From an archaeon GW2011_AR5 (GTDB taxonomy: Archaea > Aenigmatarchaeota > Aenigmatarchaeia > GW2011-AR5): a stretch of DNA of 52,496 nt. Shown here piece by piece: positions 16,793 through 23,870 of the stretch. Under the pieces are notes generated by a model. That model was not told where the DNA came from. It saw only the letters and a program-made list of their open reading frames with translations, and made no database searches. The stretch is taken from contig JWKQ01000002.1 of NCBI GenBank assembly GCA_000806115.1, forward strand, positions 1 through 52,496. The letters run 5' to 3'. Within the stretch, counting starts at the first letter, position 1. The number at the start of each line of letters is the position of its first letter. The translations under genes were made by a program, and so were the position numbers.

Positions 16793-16987
16793 TCACTTAT
16801 TCCTGTAATCTTTAGTAGGTGACGGCTCTGGTGTCTCACCGCTGTATATTTCCCCCTGCCTGTACCCCGTATCGTATGCGTCTGTTCCGTCCGTGTGCCT
16901 GGTTTTTGGCATGTCATTCCGCCTGTCGCGGAGTCTCTGCGAGAATCTTTCCGCATCAGTGTCAACTGCGTCCATAATTGCCGGCAT
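16793..16987 (-). CDS. Hypothetical hydrophilic protein, 64 aa
   Basis: A short, strongly charged, Arg/Asp/Thr-rich product, probably disordered, with no cysteine. It ends five bases before the IscA-fusion start and begins 22 bases after the ferredoxin-like gene, so it belongs to the same transcript. Family not recognised. The ATG at 16987 is preferred over an upstream GTG. Confidence 0.5.
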   Translation of the reverse strand: MPAIMDAVDTDAERFSQRLRDRRNDMPKTRHTDGTDAYDTGYRQGEIYSGETPEPSPTKDYRNK

Positions 16988-17009
16988 ATTAATCACACGT
17001 TTCCTTTGC

Positions 17010-17324
17010 TTAAATTATCTTCTCGCCCGTATCCCTGTTGATTATGTGTATGACGTTCTTGGGACAGCCTTCGGCCGCCGCCTTCATCCTGTCCAGTTCG
17101 CTGTTGTCTATCTGGAGCTCGAATATGATTCCGTCGCCGGACTTTGAGCCTTTAAGTTCGGCTTTTCCGCTTCCCTGAACGCTCCATCTTTCCGGGTAAA
17201 CTGCCTCGCAGGTGGCCGCCCCTATGCATCCTTTCCTGTCGTATTGCACAAGCCATTTGCCGTCATGGGCGGGTACAGATTCGCCGACATCTTTCTTCTT
17301 TCCCATTCCGAATAATCCTTTCAT
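17010..17324 (-). CDS. Second ferredoxin-like protein lacking a cluster cysteine
   Basis: The 104-residue protein has a basic N-terminal tail of about 20 residues, then DRKGCIGAATCEAV (C33, A36, C39), and ends AAAEGCPKNVIHIINRDTGEKII (C87). As in the paralogue at 15916, alanine replaces the second cysteine. The C-terminus is nearly the same as that of the complete ferredoxin at 20271, showing common descent. It is 51 bases downstream of the radical SAM gene and could be its electron donor. Confidence 0.82.
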   Translation of the reverse strand: MKGLFGMGKKKDVGESVPAHDGKWLVQYDRKGCIGAATCEAVYPERWSVQGSGKAELKGSKSGDGIIFELQIDNSELDRMKAAAEGCPKNVIHIINRDTGEKII

Positions 17325-17375
17325 ACAAGATACCTTCGTCTATTGGATAAAGAAAAGCATAAAAACAACACAAGC

Positions 17376-19367
17376 CTAGTGGCAGCCGCATCCGCCGCTT
17401 TGCTCAGACGATGAACCACCGCAGCATCCGCCGCCGGAGAAGCTTCCTGCCGGGTTTTCCATTGTCGGCTTTTGCTTGACAGGAAGGGTACCTAGCACGG
17501 CCGCGCCAAGCGCCCCGAGAGGCACGAAGTCGTTGCTGTGCTGGGCAGCTGCCGATAGTGCTGGAAGCACCGCAGGTGCTTCCTCTTCGCCCCAGTCAGT
17601 CCACATTTTCTGCTTCTCCTTGTATTTCCTGAACTGGTCGAAGTTGGATTTAATCGCAAACATCTGTTCTTTTGTGAGGCGCCTGTGGTGCTTGTCGTCG
17701 ACTAGCTTCTTCCCCGTTCTCCTCTCCCACTCGTCTGAAGGTATTGAGAACTTTCTCTGCACCTTGTCTCTATAGAGAGCGGGTATCACGTTGAACGTGC
17801 AGAACGGAAGCACCCTCCCGTCCGGCGTCGCGTAATGGATGTCGCACTTGTGTATCCTGTCGATGTCCCAGTTGTACGGGTCCTGGAAGTGCATCATTCC
17901 TACGAACAATGAATTCTTGTGGAAATCAGCCAGTCCGTGGTAGTTTGTGCCGCTTACCGCGCCTGTCAGCATTCTCACGAACTTGAGGTCTTTTGGTTTC
18001 TTCTCTTCGTTGACGTATTTGCCGATGTTCCTCATCAGCTTCATCACGACCCACGGCTTGCGTATGCTCTTGTGTTTGCTGCTGTTGAGCTCGCGCGTGA
18101 GTTCGCCGAGATAATCGAAGAATCCCTCTATGTCGAAGAATTCGGGCAGCGCAACCATCCGGTCGCCGTCCTTGAATACGTATGTCGCCATTCCGCATGC
18201 GAAGTGGATTGAAAGGCGGTATTTGGGCTCTTCCTTCATCGCCTCGACGAAGTCCGTTACCTGCTTTGCGCACGGCACCGGGAACCAATGCTCCCTGCCT
18301 ACCTGCCCGTCTGTCTGTTCCTCTATCTTCTTGATTGCACCGGGTATGGTTATTCTTTGTTTCCTTCTCAGCTTGTCCGGCATTCTTCCCACCAGGCTTA
18401 CAGGCTGGAAGTTCACGGAACGGATAGTGTCAATGTTTCCAAAGCCGAAGCGTATTATGTCCCCCAGCTCATGGTCGTTTATGCCGCCGATTACTGTCGG
18501 CACAAGCACGATGCCAAGCCCCGCTTTCCTGCAGTTCTCGATGGCGCCCTGCGCTTCCCAGTAGTTCTTCGGGTTTGTTTCAGGCGTCATCCCGTCGAAG
18601 CTCATGTAGAGCACGTGGCTGCCGGCATTTTTTATGTTCTGGCATAGCTCAAGGCTCTGCGACAGGTTGATGCCGTTGGTGTTCAGCTGGATGTGATCGT
18701 AGCCGATTTCCTTTCCGGCTTTTATTATGTCGACAAGGTCTTCCCTGAGTGTAGGCTCGCCGCCCGTGAGCTGCACGGCATTCGCGCCTACCGGTTTTTC
18801 GTCCCTCATTCGCTTTAGCATGAATTTTATCTGGTCAAGGGTCGGTTCGTAGATTGGCTCTCCTTCCTTTGCATAGAAGAAGCAGTACCAGCACGTTAGG
18901 TCGCACCGATTGGTGAGCACGACGTTGCCCAAGCCTGTATGCGATTCGTGCTCCACGCACAATCCGCAGTCAGTCGGGCAGTTGATCTCGAACTCGCTCT
19001 TGTCTATGTTCGGGTTGAGTATCTTTATGCCCGGGTCCTGGAATTTCTCGGCTTTCTTGTACATGTCGTAGTCGGACCAGTACACTTCGGTGACGGCGCC
19101 GTGCATCGAGCACTGCTTTGTCATCCATACCTTGTTGTCTTTTACATATACTACGCAGTCGATCTTCATCGTGTCCCATTTTTCCTCGTCGACGCATCCC
19201 GGGCAGAGCGACTGGTTGAACTTCAGCACCTTCACGTCGCCCTGTGGGAGCAGCGCAATCAGCGCCTTTTTGCGCTCGTCAGTATAATCCTTGACATAAG
19301 GGGAAGTAGAAATTAAGCTTATTTCATCCTTGTCTCTTGCAATTGCCTGGGGATATGCCGTTACCAT
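17376..19367 (-). CDS. tes: Radical SAM protein of the tetraether lipid synthase (Tes) type
   Basis: The 663-residue protein has a cysteine-rich N-terminal region (LCPGCVDEEKW, CSMHG, CPTDCGLC), then the radical SAM cluster motif NRCDLTCWYCFFYA, GGEPTLR and a downstream TIM-barrel region, then further Cys residues. This arrangement matches the archaeal MJ0619-like family shown to couple archaeol chains into GDGT. The C-terminus carries an odd Gly/Cys-rich tail (GGGCCGG, GGCGCH). ATG 19367 is preceded by GAGGTGTTGAA. A TATA-like TTTATAAAAG lies about 70 bases upstream. Radical SAM identity is certain; the Tes assignment rests on motif recall. Confidence 0.75.
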   Translation of the reverse strand: MVTAYPQAIARDKDEISLISTSPYVKDYTDERKKALIALLPQGDVKVLKFNQSLCPGCVDEEKWDTMKIDCVVYVKDNKVWMTKQCSMHGAVTEVYWSDYDMYKKAEKFQDPGIKILNPNIDKSEFEINCPTDCGLCVEHESHTGLGNVVLTNRCDLTCWYCFFYAKEGEPIYEPTLDQIKFMLKRMRDEKPVGANAVQLTGGEPTLREDLVDIIKAGKEIGYDHIQLNTNGINLSQSLELCQNIKNAGSHVLYMSFDGMTPETNPKNYWEAQGAIENCRKAGLGIVLVPTVIGGINDHELGDIIRFGFGNIDTIRSVNFQPVSLVGRMPDKLRRKQRITIPGAIKKIEEQTDGQVGREHWFPVPCAKQVTDFVEAMKEEPKYRLSIHFACGMATYVFKDGDRMVALPEFFDIEGFFDYLGELTRELNSSKHKSIRKPWVVMKLMRNIGKYVNEEKKPKDLKFVRMLTGAVSGTNYHGLADFHKNSLFVGMMHFQDPYNWDIDRIHKCDIHYATPDGRVLPFCTFNVIPALYRDKVQRKFSIPSDEWERRTGKKLVDDKHHRRLTKEQMFAIKSNFDQFRKYKEKQKMWTDWGEEEAPAVLPALSAAAQHSNDFVPLGALGAAVLGTLPVKQKPTMENPAGSFSGGGCCGGSSSEQSGGCGCH

Positions 19368-19394
19368 TTCAACACCTCGTTTTCGGATGCCAAT

Positions 19395-19443
19395 CATCCT
19401 TGTTAGACCACGTCTTAGGTAATTTACAACTTTTATAAAACAC
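19395..19443 (-). promoter_or_regulatory. Promoter and leader of the Tes-like gene
   Basis: The plus strand reads CTTTTATAAAAC at about 19432-19443, a TATA box for minus-strand transcription. Beyond it, 19398-19416 matches 45975-45993, upstream of the 121-residue gene, at 16 of 19 positions. In both cases the shared element lies 14-20 bases downstream of a TATA box, at or after the expected transcription start. Confidence 0.5.
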
Positions 19444-19506
19444 TAAAAGTTACTATTACAATGTTATTTTATATATTTAAGCGTATTTTCGGCGTGTTTT
19501 TTGTCA

Positions 19507-20187
19507 CTACGGATTGACAATTAGCTTTCCGCGCATGTCGCTGTGTCCCGAGCCGCAGAAAACCGAGCAGAAGAAGTTGAATTCGCCGACCTGGTCAGCT
19601 ATAAAGCTGATTGTCTTCGTCTCGCCGGCAGGCAGCGTCTCTATTATGTTGTAAGTGGCGAGCGAGAATCCGTGCCCAACGTCCGTGCTCGTTATGTGAA
19701 GCACAACCCGGTCGCCCTTGTTCACTGTAACTGTCGACGGTTCGAATGTGAATTTTGTCGCTGTCATGTTGAATTCCTTTGCAGTAACTGTTGATACGGG
19801 AGGGAGCTGTCCTGAAACGGCAAGCATGAACGACACCGTCTTTGAAGTGCCTTCATACGGAGAATGATCGCCTCTGTGGAGTTCCACCTTTGCAGTATGC
19901 TCTCCAAGCGGCACGTTATTGAAAACGAACGTGGTTTTCGGGCCGCGCTGTTCATTCGCTCCGTCAAGCCACACGTGGAAGTGTCCCTCGCCTTCAACTA
20001 CAGTGCCGTTCGGCGCCGCCAGCCTTATGTTTGACGCCGAGAGCGCAACAGTCGCCGTGTTGCCCTCTATAAGCTGCCCTTCAGTTGGCGACGTTATTGT
20101 AACCGACGGAGACGGCGCTGTTGACGTGCAGCCTGCAACAATAAGTATGGAAAAAATCGCCAGAACCGGGAGGATTTTGGAATTCAT
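19507..20187 (-). CDS. Exported lipoprotein-like CuA cupredoxin
   Basis: The 226-residue protein has a signal peptide ending in a lipobox-like IVAGCTS, a central beta domain (DUF4399-like; GHFHVWLDG and FVFNNVPLGEHTAKVELHRGDH), and a C-terminal cupredoxin. The latter carries DVGHGFS and FCSVFCGSGHSDMRG, the His/Cys/Cys/His/Met ligand set of a binuclear CuA centre as in Cox2 and nitrous oxide reductase. No oxidase genes are nearby. It probably sits on the outer face of the membrane and transfers electrons or carries copper. Confidence 0.85.
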   Translation of the reverse strand: MNSKILPVLAIFSILIVAGCTSTAPSPSVTITSPTEGQLIEGNTATVALSASNIRLAAPNGTVVEGEGHFHVWLDGANEQRGPKTTFVFNNVPLGEHTAKVELHRGDHSPYEGTSKTVSFMLAVSGQLPPVSTVTAKEFNMTATKFTFEPSTVTVNKGDRVVLHITSTDVGHGFSLATYNIIETLPAGETKTISFIADQVGEFNFFCSVFCGSGHSDMRGKLIVNP

Positions 20188-20270
20188 TTTAACACCGCAA
20201 TAATAAGCTGTTCTATTATTTGACGTCCATATCTTTAAAAGTTTGCTGTTCAGATTAGCAGCTGAGTAGT
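20188..20270. promoter_or_regulatory. Divergent promoter region
   Basis: The 83-base gap separates the CuA lipoprotein (minus) and ferredoxin (plus). CTTTAAAAG at about 20233-20241 is about 30 bases before ATG 20271, so the ferredoxin mRNA would have a very short leader. A minus-strand counterpart is less clear. Confidence 0.4.
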
Positions 20271-20537
20271 ATGCCGTACAAGATAGATCACGACCGCCCG
20301 AACTGCATAGGATGCGGCGCTTGCGCGGCCGTGGCTCCGGATTTCTGGGAGATGTCCGCGGTGGACGGAAAATCCGATGTCAAAGGCAGCGAGCGCGAGG
20401 AAGACGCAGGCGAGATAGTGCGCGAGTCCCTAGACATATCTGATGACCAGTACACGAAGAACAAGGAAGCTGCGGACTGCTGCCCTGTTAATGTTATTCA
20501 TCTTATCAATCGCGAAACGGGCGAGAAGATAATCTGA
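20271..20537 (+). CDS. Single-cluster [4Fe-4S] ferredoxin
   Basis: The 88-residue protein has complete ligands C12-X2-C15-X2-C18 (NCIGCGACAAVAPDFW) and C71 before Pro72. Its C-terminus (VIHLINRETGEKII) closely matches the ferredoxin-like protein at 17010, which lacks Cys II. Small size and acidic charge fit a cytosolic electron carrier for the ferredoxin-dependent enzymes in this window. Confidence 0.93.
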   Translation: MPYKIDHDRPNCIGCGACAAVAPDFWEMSAVDGKSDVKGSEREEDAGEIVRESLDISDDQYTKNKEAADCCPVNVIHLINRETGEKII

Positions 20538-20568
20538 AAAATAACGTCTTTCTGCCTTGGTGGTTCAA

Positions 20569-20925
20569 ATGTCCGATTGTTGGTTGTTATCCATTCCAAG
20601 GCATGCTCTTCAGCGGCATCCTGAATATCCTATAATAGTGGGCGCCCATGGCACGCCTTATTTCTGGGGAGATTCGGATTATTCCGCCCAATTGGTAGGT
20701 TCTGCGGTAGTGGACGGGGAAGAAAGGGTGTACTGGCTGTCCCCGGGTTCCCAGGCAGGACAAGTTGTCAGGGATCTGCATGCTAACACAGGAGAAAAAG
20801 TGCATGTGCAGCGGTCTATTCCTGATGGATTTACAGAAGGCATGAGGGACCATATAAATGGGTTCTTCGCAGACTTGCGCTACAGGGAAGAATTCGGGCG
20901 TCCCGAGGCTGCAGCCAGGGCTTGA
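20569..20925 (+). CDS. Hypothetical protein, 118 aa
   Basis: ATG 20569 is preceded by GGTGGTTCAA, a ribosome-binding context like that at 259. The product is soluble with an aromatic-rich first half (GAHGTPYFWGDSDYSAQL) and a helical second half. No family is recognised. It follows the ferredoxin by 31 bases in the same direction. Confidence 0.6.
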   Translation: MSDCWLLSIPRHALQRHPEYPIIVGAHGTPYFWGDSDYSAQLVGSAVVDGEERVYWLSPGSQAGQVVRDLHANTGEKVHVQRSIPDGFTEGMRDHINGFFADLRYREEFGRPEAAARA

Positions 20926-20963
20926 CATTACTGTTAAAATAAATTTCCTGCGAATAGTGCTTC

Positions 20964-21464
20964 ATGAGGGAATTGTCCATTGCAACAGCCGTTTTGTCGG
21001 CAGTCTCTTTTGTCATCTACCTGAGCTTCTACGACATACTGATACCGGGACTGCCGGAGGGATCATACAGGCTTGCAATTGGCAGCATGTTCGCAATACC
21101 CGCCCTGCTGCTTGCGCTGGGGCAGGTCGGCATCGGCGGCGCAATAATAACGTTCGCTGTTTCCAGCATCAGGAAAGAGAGGCTGTCGAAGGAAAATTAC
21201 CTGAAATCGTTGTTTGTCGCCTCGCTCATCACGCTTCTTTTTGCATTCACTTACGTGATATATCCGTTCTACGGTCCGTTCTATTATATAGTATTTTCAG
21301 CCGGCGGGTTGTCGCCCGTCATCATTGCCGGGGAAATAGCATGGACGGCAATAATGGTTGTGGCAGGAACCCTTTTGATAAGCCGTATGAATAAACTGAG
21401 AACAAGTCATGCGCTGCTGGTCACTGTCATAGCCATTATCTTCATAACAGTCGCGGCAAGCTGA
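20964..21464 (+). CDS. Integral membrane protein, 166 aa
   Basis: Five hydrophobic segments are visible (about residues 4-24, 38-66, 84-104, 110-132 and 146-164) with short polar loops. No catalytic motif is present and the family is not recognised. A TATA-like TAAAATAAAT lies about 30 bases before ATG 20964. It converges with the next gene, whose stop is adjacent. Confidence 0.7.
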   Translation: MRELSIATAVLSAVSFVIYLSFYDILIPGLPEGSYRLAIGSMFAIPALLLALGQVGIGGAIITFAVSSIRKERLSKENYLKSLFVASLITLLFAFTYVIYPFYGPFYYIVFSAGGLSPVIIAGEIAWTAIMVVAGTLLISRMNKLRTSHALLVTVIAIIFITVAAS

Positions 21465-21851
21465 CTAGTGAAGGAATTTTTTCTTCCGGTTCTCGCGCTG
21501 TTCGAGCTCTGTTTCCACGGAAGGCGGCCGGAGCATCGGAACTCTTCTTGCAGCACTGTAGAGCGCGTCCATTCCAAGAAAAGAATCGCTGGCTGGTTTT
21601 GGCGGCGTATATCGCTCCATGGGAGATGCAGGCTTGTAGACGCCGGGAAGTCTTAGCTCGCGCACAAGTGCGTACCTGTCAATCGGGCTAACGGAGACGT
21701 CAGAAGCATACAGTATGCCCTTTCCCGCCTGTTCATATCCGCGGTTGCTGTCTCCGCCTCCAATGTATTTGGCGAACGGGCTGCTGCCACTGGAGCTTCC
21801 GCCGACGGCTGATTTTGCTCCCTTGCTTGGCGATGCGCATCCCGTACACAT
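21465..21851 (-). CDS. Hypothetical protein, 128 aa, Gly/Ser- and Pro-rich
   Basis: The product starts MCTGCASP with a CxxC pair, continues with a Ser/Gly-rich low-complexity segment, and has proline-rich sequence (PPKPASDSFLGMDALYSAARR) before a very basic end. It is probably largely disordered. No signal peptide or family could be recognised. Confidence 0.5.
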   Translation of the reverse strand: MCTGCASPSKGAKSAVGGSSSGSSPFAKYIGGGDSNRGYEQAGKGILYASDVSVSPIDRYALVRELRLPGVYKPASPMERYTPPKPASDSFLGMDALYSAARRVPMLRPPSVETELEQRENRKKKFLH

Positions 21852-21940
21852 AACAATCAGCTAGAATAATGCCGAAAATGTATTTAGCCGTTGCTGTAGC
21901 GGAGAAAATAGAAAAATAAATCACTGCTTGCCAAAATCCT

Positions 21941-22378
21941 CTATTCCGGTACTTCGACTATGATTCCACGGCATCCTTGTGAGTTGCATTTGCACTGCGT
22001 CGGGTTTTCGTCTCTCTCAAAGGAATAATCGTATGTCAGTTCTTCGCCGTCTTCTATGTCGCGAAGCGCGGCGATCCATATACGTCCGTCCTCTATTATT
22101 ATCTCGCAGTTCGGTTCACAGGAGTGGTTTATGAAGCGCGAATCGTTGCCGCCGACGGCTCCGTCAACGTCCCATTCGTCATCCAGGATGAAAATAAACG
22201 TGTAAAACGGCGAGGCGTCCGCCCTTTTCGTGCCCTCTTCCTTCGAAATCCTCTCGCCGGTGTATTCAATTATGCGCCTGCCATTGGAAATCGGTTCGGC
22301 TGCATACACGCCGGTGCCATGGATGCCGCTCTGTCTGGCAACTATTTTCGGCAGCCCTGTCTCAATTTGCATCGTCAT
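21941..22378 (-). CDS. SET-domain protein lysine methyltransferase
   Basis: The 145-residue protein has the SET signatures GIHGTGVYA, RFINHSCEPNC and GEELTYDYSF, ending with the post-SET cysteines CKCNSQGCRG. Together with the Cys in NHSCEPNC these would bind zinc. It transfers methyl groups from SAM to protein lysines; in archaea chromatin-type or other substrates are possible. tRNA-Glu lies about 100 bases upstream in the same direction. ATG 22378 and 22372 are both possible. Confidence 0.92.
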   Translation of the reverse strand: MTMQIETGLPKIVARQSGIHGTGVYAAEPISNGRRIIEYTGERISKEEGTKRADASPFYTFIFILDDEWDVDGAVGGNDSRFINHSCEPNCEIIIEDGRIWIAALRDIEDGEELTYDYSFERDENPTQCKCNSQGCRGIIVEVPE

Positions 22379-22379
22379 A

Positions 22380-22395
22380 AGTGCTCCGTACGGGA
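22380..22395. repeat. 16-bp direct repeat of the tRNA-Glu 3' end
   Basis: TGCTCCGTACGGGATT occurs at 22380-22395 and again inside the tRNA-Glu gene at 22476-22491, covering the 3' acceptor and T-stem. The copies are 96 bases apart in the same orientation. A tRNA 3' duplication resembles an integrase attachment-site scar, but no integrase lies nearby. Confidence 0.55.
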
Positions 22396-22475
22396 TTACC
22401 GCGGAAACTGAAAGTTTCCGGGTCGTCGATGAGCCTTGCTCAATCGAACGTGAACCCGAGGATTCAAATCCTGAA

Positions 22476-22550
22476 TGCTCCGTACGGGATTTGAACCCGT
22501 GCCGCCGGCTTGAAAGGCCAGTATCCTTGACCGGGCTAGACGAACGGAGC
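22476..22550 (-). tRNA. tRNA-Glu (anticodon TTC)
   Basis: The acceptor stem GCTCCGT/ACGGAGC, T stem CGGGT...ATCCCG and anticodon stem CTGGC/GCCGG pair (one T-G pair). The loop CTTTCAA gives TTC. No intron or encoded CCA. Confidence 0.94.
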
Positions 22551-22562
22551 GTCAGTTAAATA

Positions 22563-22680
22563 TCTGCGGACTAAAGCCCGCAGTATTTTTGCAAGAATGC
22601 CGTAATATGAACGACCTGAAGGTCGTAGTACATGGAGAACCGAAGGTTCTCCTGTACAGGTGAAGCTTCGCTTCACCTTG
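22563..22680. repeat. Four tandem small palindromes
   Basis: Between tRNA-Glu and the DUF5654 gene there are four consecutive hairpins: CTGCGG/CCGCAG (22564-22582), ACGACC-TGAA-GGTCGT (22611-22626), a nested one with GGAGAACC-GAA-GGTTCTCC inside GTACA/TGTAC (22628-22657), and AGGTGAAG/CTTCACCT (22658-22679). Each has a short AT-rich or GAA loop. They form a minus-strand upstream region of tRNA-Glu with no gene. Confidence 0.65.
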
Positions 22681-22748
22681 TATTGACTGCATTCATTGCA
22701 ATAACAAATAATTGACAGGCTTTTAAATATAGTTGAGATTTGGCAGAA

Positions 22749-23063
22749 TCAGCTTTTTGTAAGATGGTCCTTTTCCTTGGCTTTCTTCTTGCCCTTCAGC
22801 TCTTCAATGCTCTTTTCGGCGATTTTCTGGCTGTGTATCAGTATGTATATCACAATCACTACGATGATGGTGACGATTATGGCCGCGAGGAATTTGTACG
22901 AGAGCCCCTCGCCCGCAGGTATGAGCTGCTCGATGGCTGCCTTTATCGCCTCGTTCCAGAAAAGCCCCACGACCAGGGCGAGAGCGGAGACTATGGATGT
23001 CAGGAAAAGCATGCGGACATTCGTCAGTTTTTCAACTTTTTCCTCGTATTCTCCCATATTCAT
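22749..23063 (-). CDS. DUF5654 family membrane protein
   Basis: The 104-residue protein has a short coiled N-terminus, two membrane helices (about residues 20-38 and 57-77) linked by FWNEAIKAAIEQLIPAGEG, and a Lys-rich cytosolic tail. This matches the small archaeal DUF5654 family, whose function is unknown. ATG 23063 is chosen over an upstream GTG. Confidence 0.7.
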   Translation of the reverse strand: MNMGEYEEKVEKLTNVRMLFLTSIVSALALVVGLFWNEAIKAAIEQLIPAGEGLSYKFLAAIIVTIIVVIVIYILIHSQKIAEKSIEELKGKKKAKEKDHLTKS

Positions 23064-23198
23064 CACTCTAATTTGATTCGGGTTAAATAGTTAGTATCCA
23101 AAAATCGATAATAGCATTCAATATTATTTGGAAATAGTATAAAAGTTTGCTGCGGCAGATAACTAAAAGCGGATGACGCTAAAGCGTGTGTTTGTTTT

Positions 23199-23286
23199 GC
23201 TGGGATAGCCAAGCTTGGTCTACGGCGCAGGTTTGCTAAACCTGTGAGGAGCAATCCTCACGAGGGTTCAAATCCCTCTCCCAGCG
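23199..23286 (+). tRNA. tRNA-Ser (anticodon GCT)
   Basis: The acceptor GCTGGGA/TCCCAGC, anticodon stem CAGGT/ACCTG with loop TTGCTAA (GCT), a long variable arm (GAGGA...TCCTC) and T arm GAGGG...CCCTC identify a type II serine tRNA without introns. A GACGCTAAAGCGT palindrome is just upstream at 23175-23187. Confidence 0.95.
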
Positions 23287-23314
23287 CTAAGATGGGTCAG
23301 TGGTCTAGCGGCAT

Positions 23315-23366
23315 CTGCAAAGACCGGAGGTCTTTGAGATCCCGGTCTGCTACGCAGACACGAGAT
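23315..23366 (+). other. Noncanonical D-loop tRNA intron, 52 nt
   Basis: It splits the D loop after GGCAT, before GAC. The ends can pair as ATCT with AGAT across the exon-intron junctions, a plausible four-base central helix of a bulge-helix-bulge. It contains two perfect hairpins, AAAGACC/GGTCTTT and GTCTGC/GCAGAC. The boundary is ambiguous by two bases (AT repeat). Confidence 0.82.
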
Positions 23367-23381
23367 GACGCCACCCTTACA

Positions 23382-23401
23382 ACCGCATTCCTCGTTAAGA
23401 G
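23382..23401 (+). other. Canonical 37/38 tRNA intron, 20 nt
   Basis: Twenty bases separate anticodon-loop position 37 (A23381) from position 38 (A23402), the usual archaeal intron position cut by the splicing endonuclease. Confidence 0.85.
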
Positions 23402-23534
23402 AGGTGGATATCGGAGGTTCGATTCCTCCCTGACCCATAATCACGCTTCAATTACGACAGGATTGCGAAATTTCTCGGGCAATCTTTATATTCAGGAGCC
23501 GACATATAGAGCATAATTAAAGGAGTTGAATACG

Positions 23535-23828
23535 ATGCCTGTAACAACAAAAAGTTTTTCTGACATGACACGAAAGGATGTTTTTACGCACAAGGGCGTT
23601 TACTGCGGAAAAGTGCTCGACGTCGGCCTCGACCTTGAGAAGTTCCGCGTTAAGTCGCTTGTGGTTGACGCAGTCCGCGGCTCTTTCCTGGCTTCGCTTG
23701 TTGGCGACAAGAAGGGCGTCATCGTGCCTTTTGCCATGGTTCAGTCAGTTGGCGACGTTGTCATCATAAAGCACATCTCGCCGACGTCTGTGGAGACAGA
23801 AGAGGCGGAAGAAACTCCTTCTAACTGA
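23535..23828 (+). CDS. PRC-barrel domain protein
   Basis: The 97-residue protein has the PRC-barrel pattern: a DVFTHKGVYCGKVLDVGLDLEKFRVKSLVVD core and GVIVPFAMVQSVGDVVIIK. AAAGGAG lies nine bases before ATG 23535, the strongest ribosome-binding site in the window. PRC-barrels occur in RNA processing and photosynthesis proteins; single-domain archaeal forms are of unknown role. Confidence 0.85.
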   Translation: MPVTTKSFSDMTRKDVFTHKGVYCGKVLDVGLDLEKFRVKSLVVDAVRGSFLASLVGDKKGVIVPFAMVQSVGDVVIIKHISPTSVETEEAEETPSN

Positions 23829-23870
23829 TTTTCACTTTCTATTTTAATCGCGCCAGTCAACTAATTACTT

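Larger units (their letters stand above)
23294..23437 (+). tRNA. tRNA-Val (anticodon TAC) with two introns
   Basis: The acceptor GGGTCAG/CTGACCC, T arm GGAGG/CCTCC and anticodon stem CCACC/GGTGG pair. The loop CTTACA|A gives TAC. A 52-base insertion interrupts the D loop (about 23315-23366) and a 20-base insertion lies at the canonical 37/38 site (23382-23401). Removing both leaves a normal 71-base tRNA plus discriminator. Confidence 0.9.
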
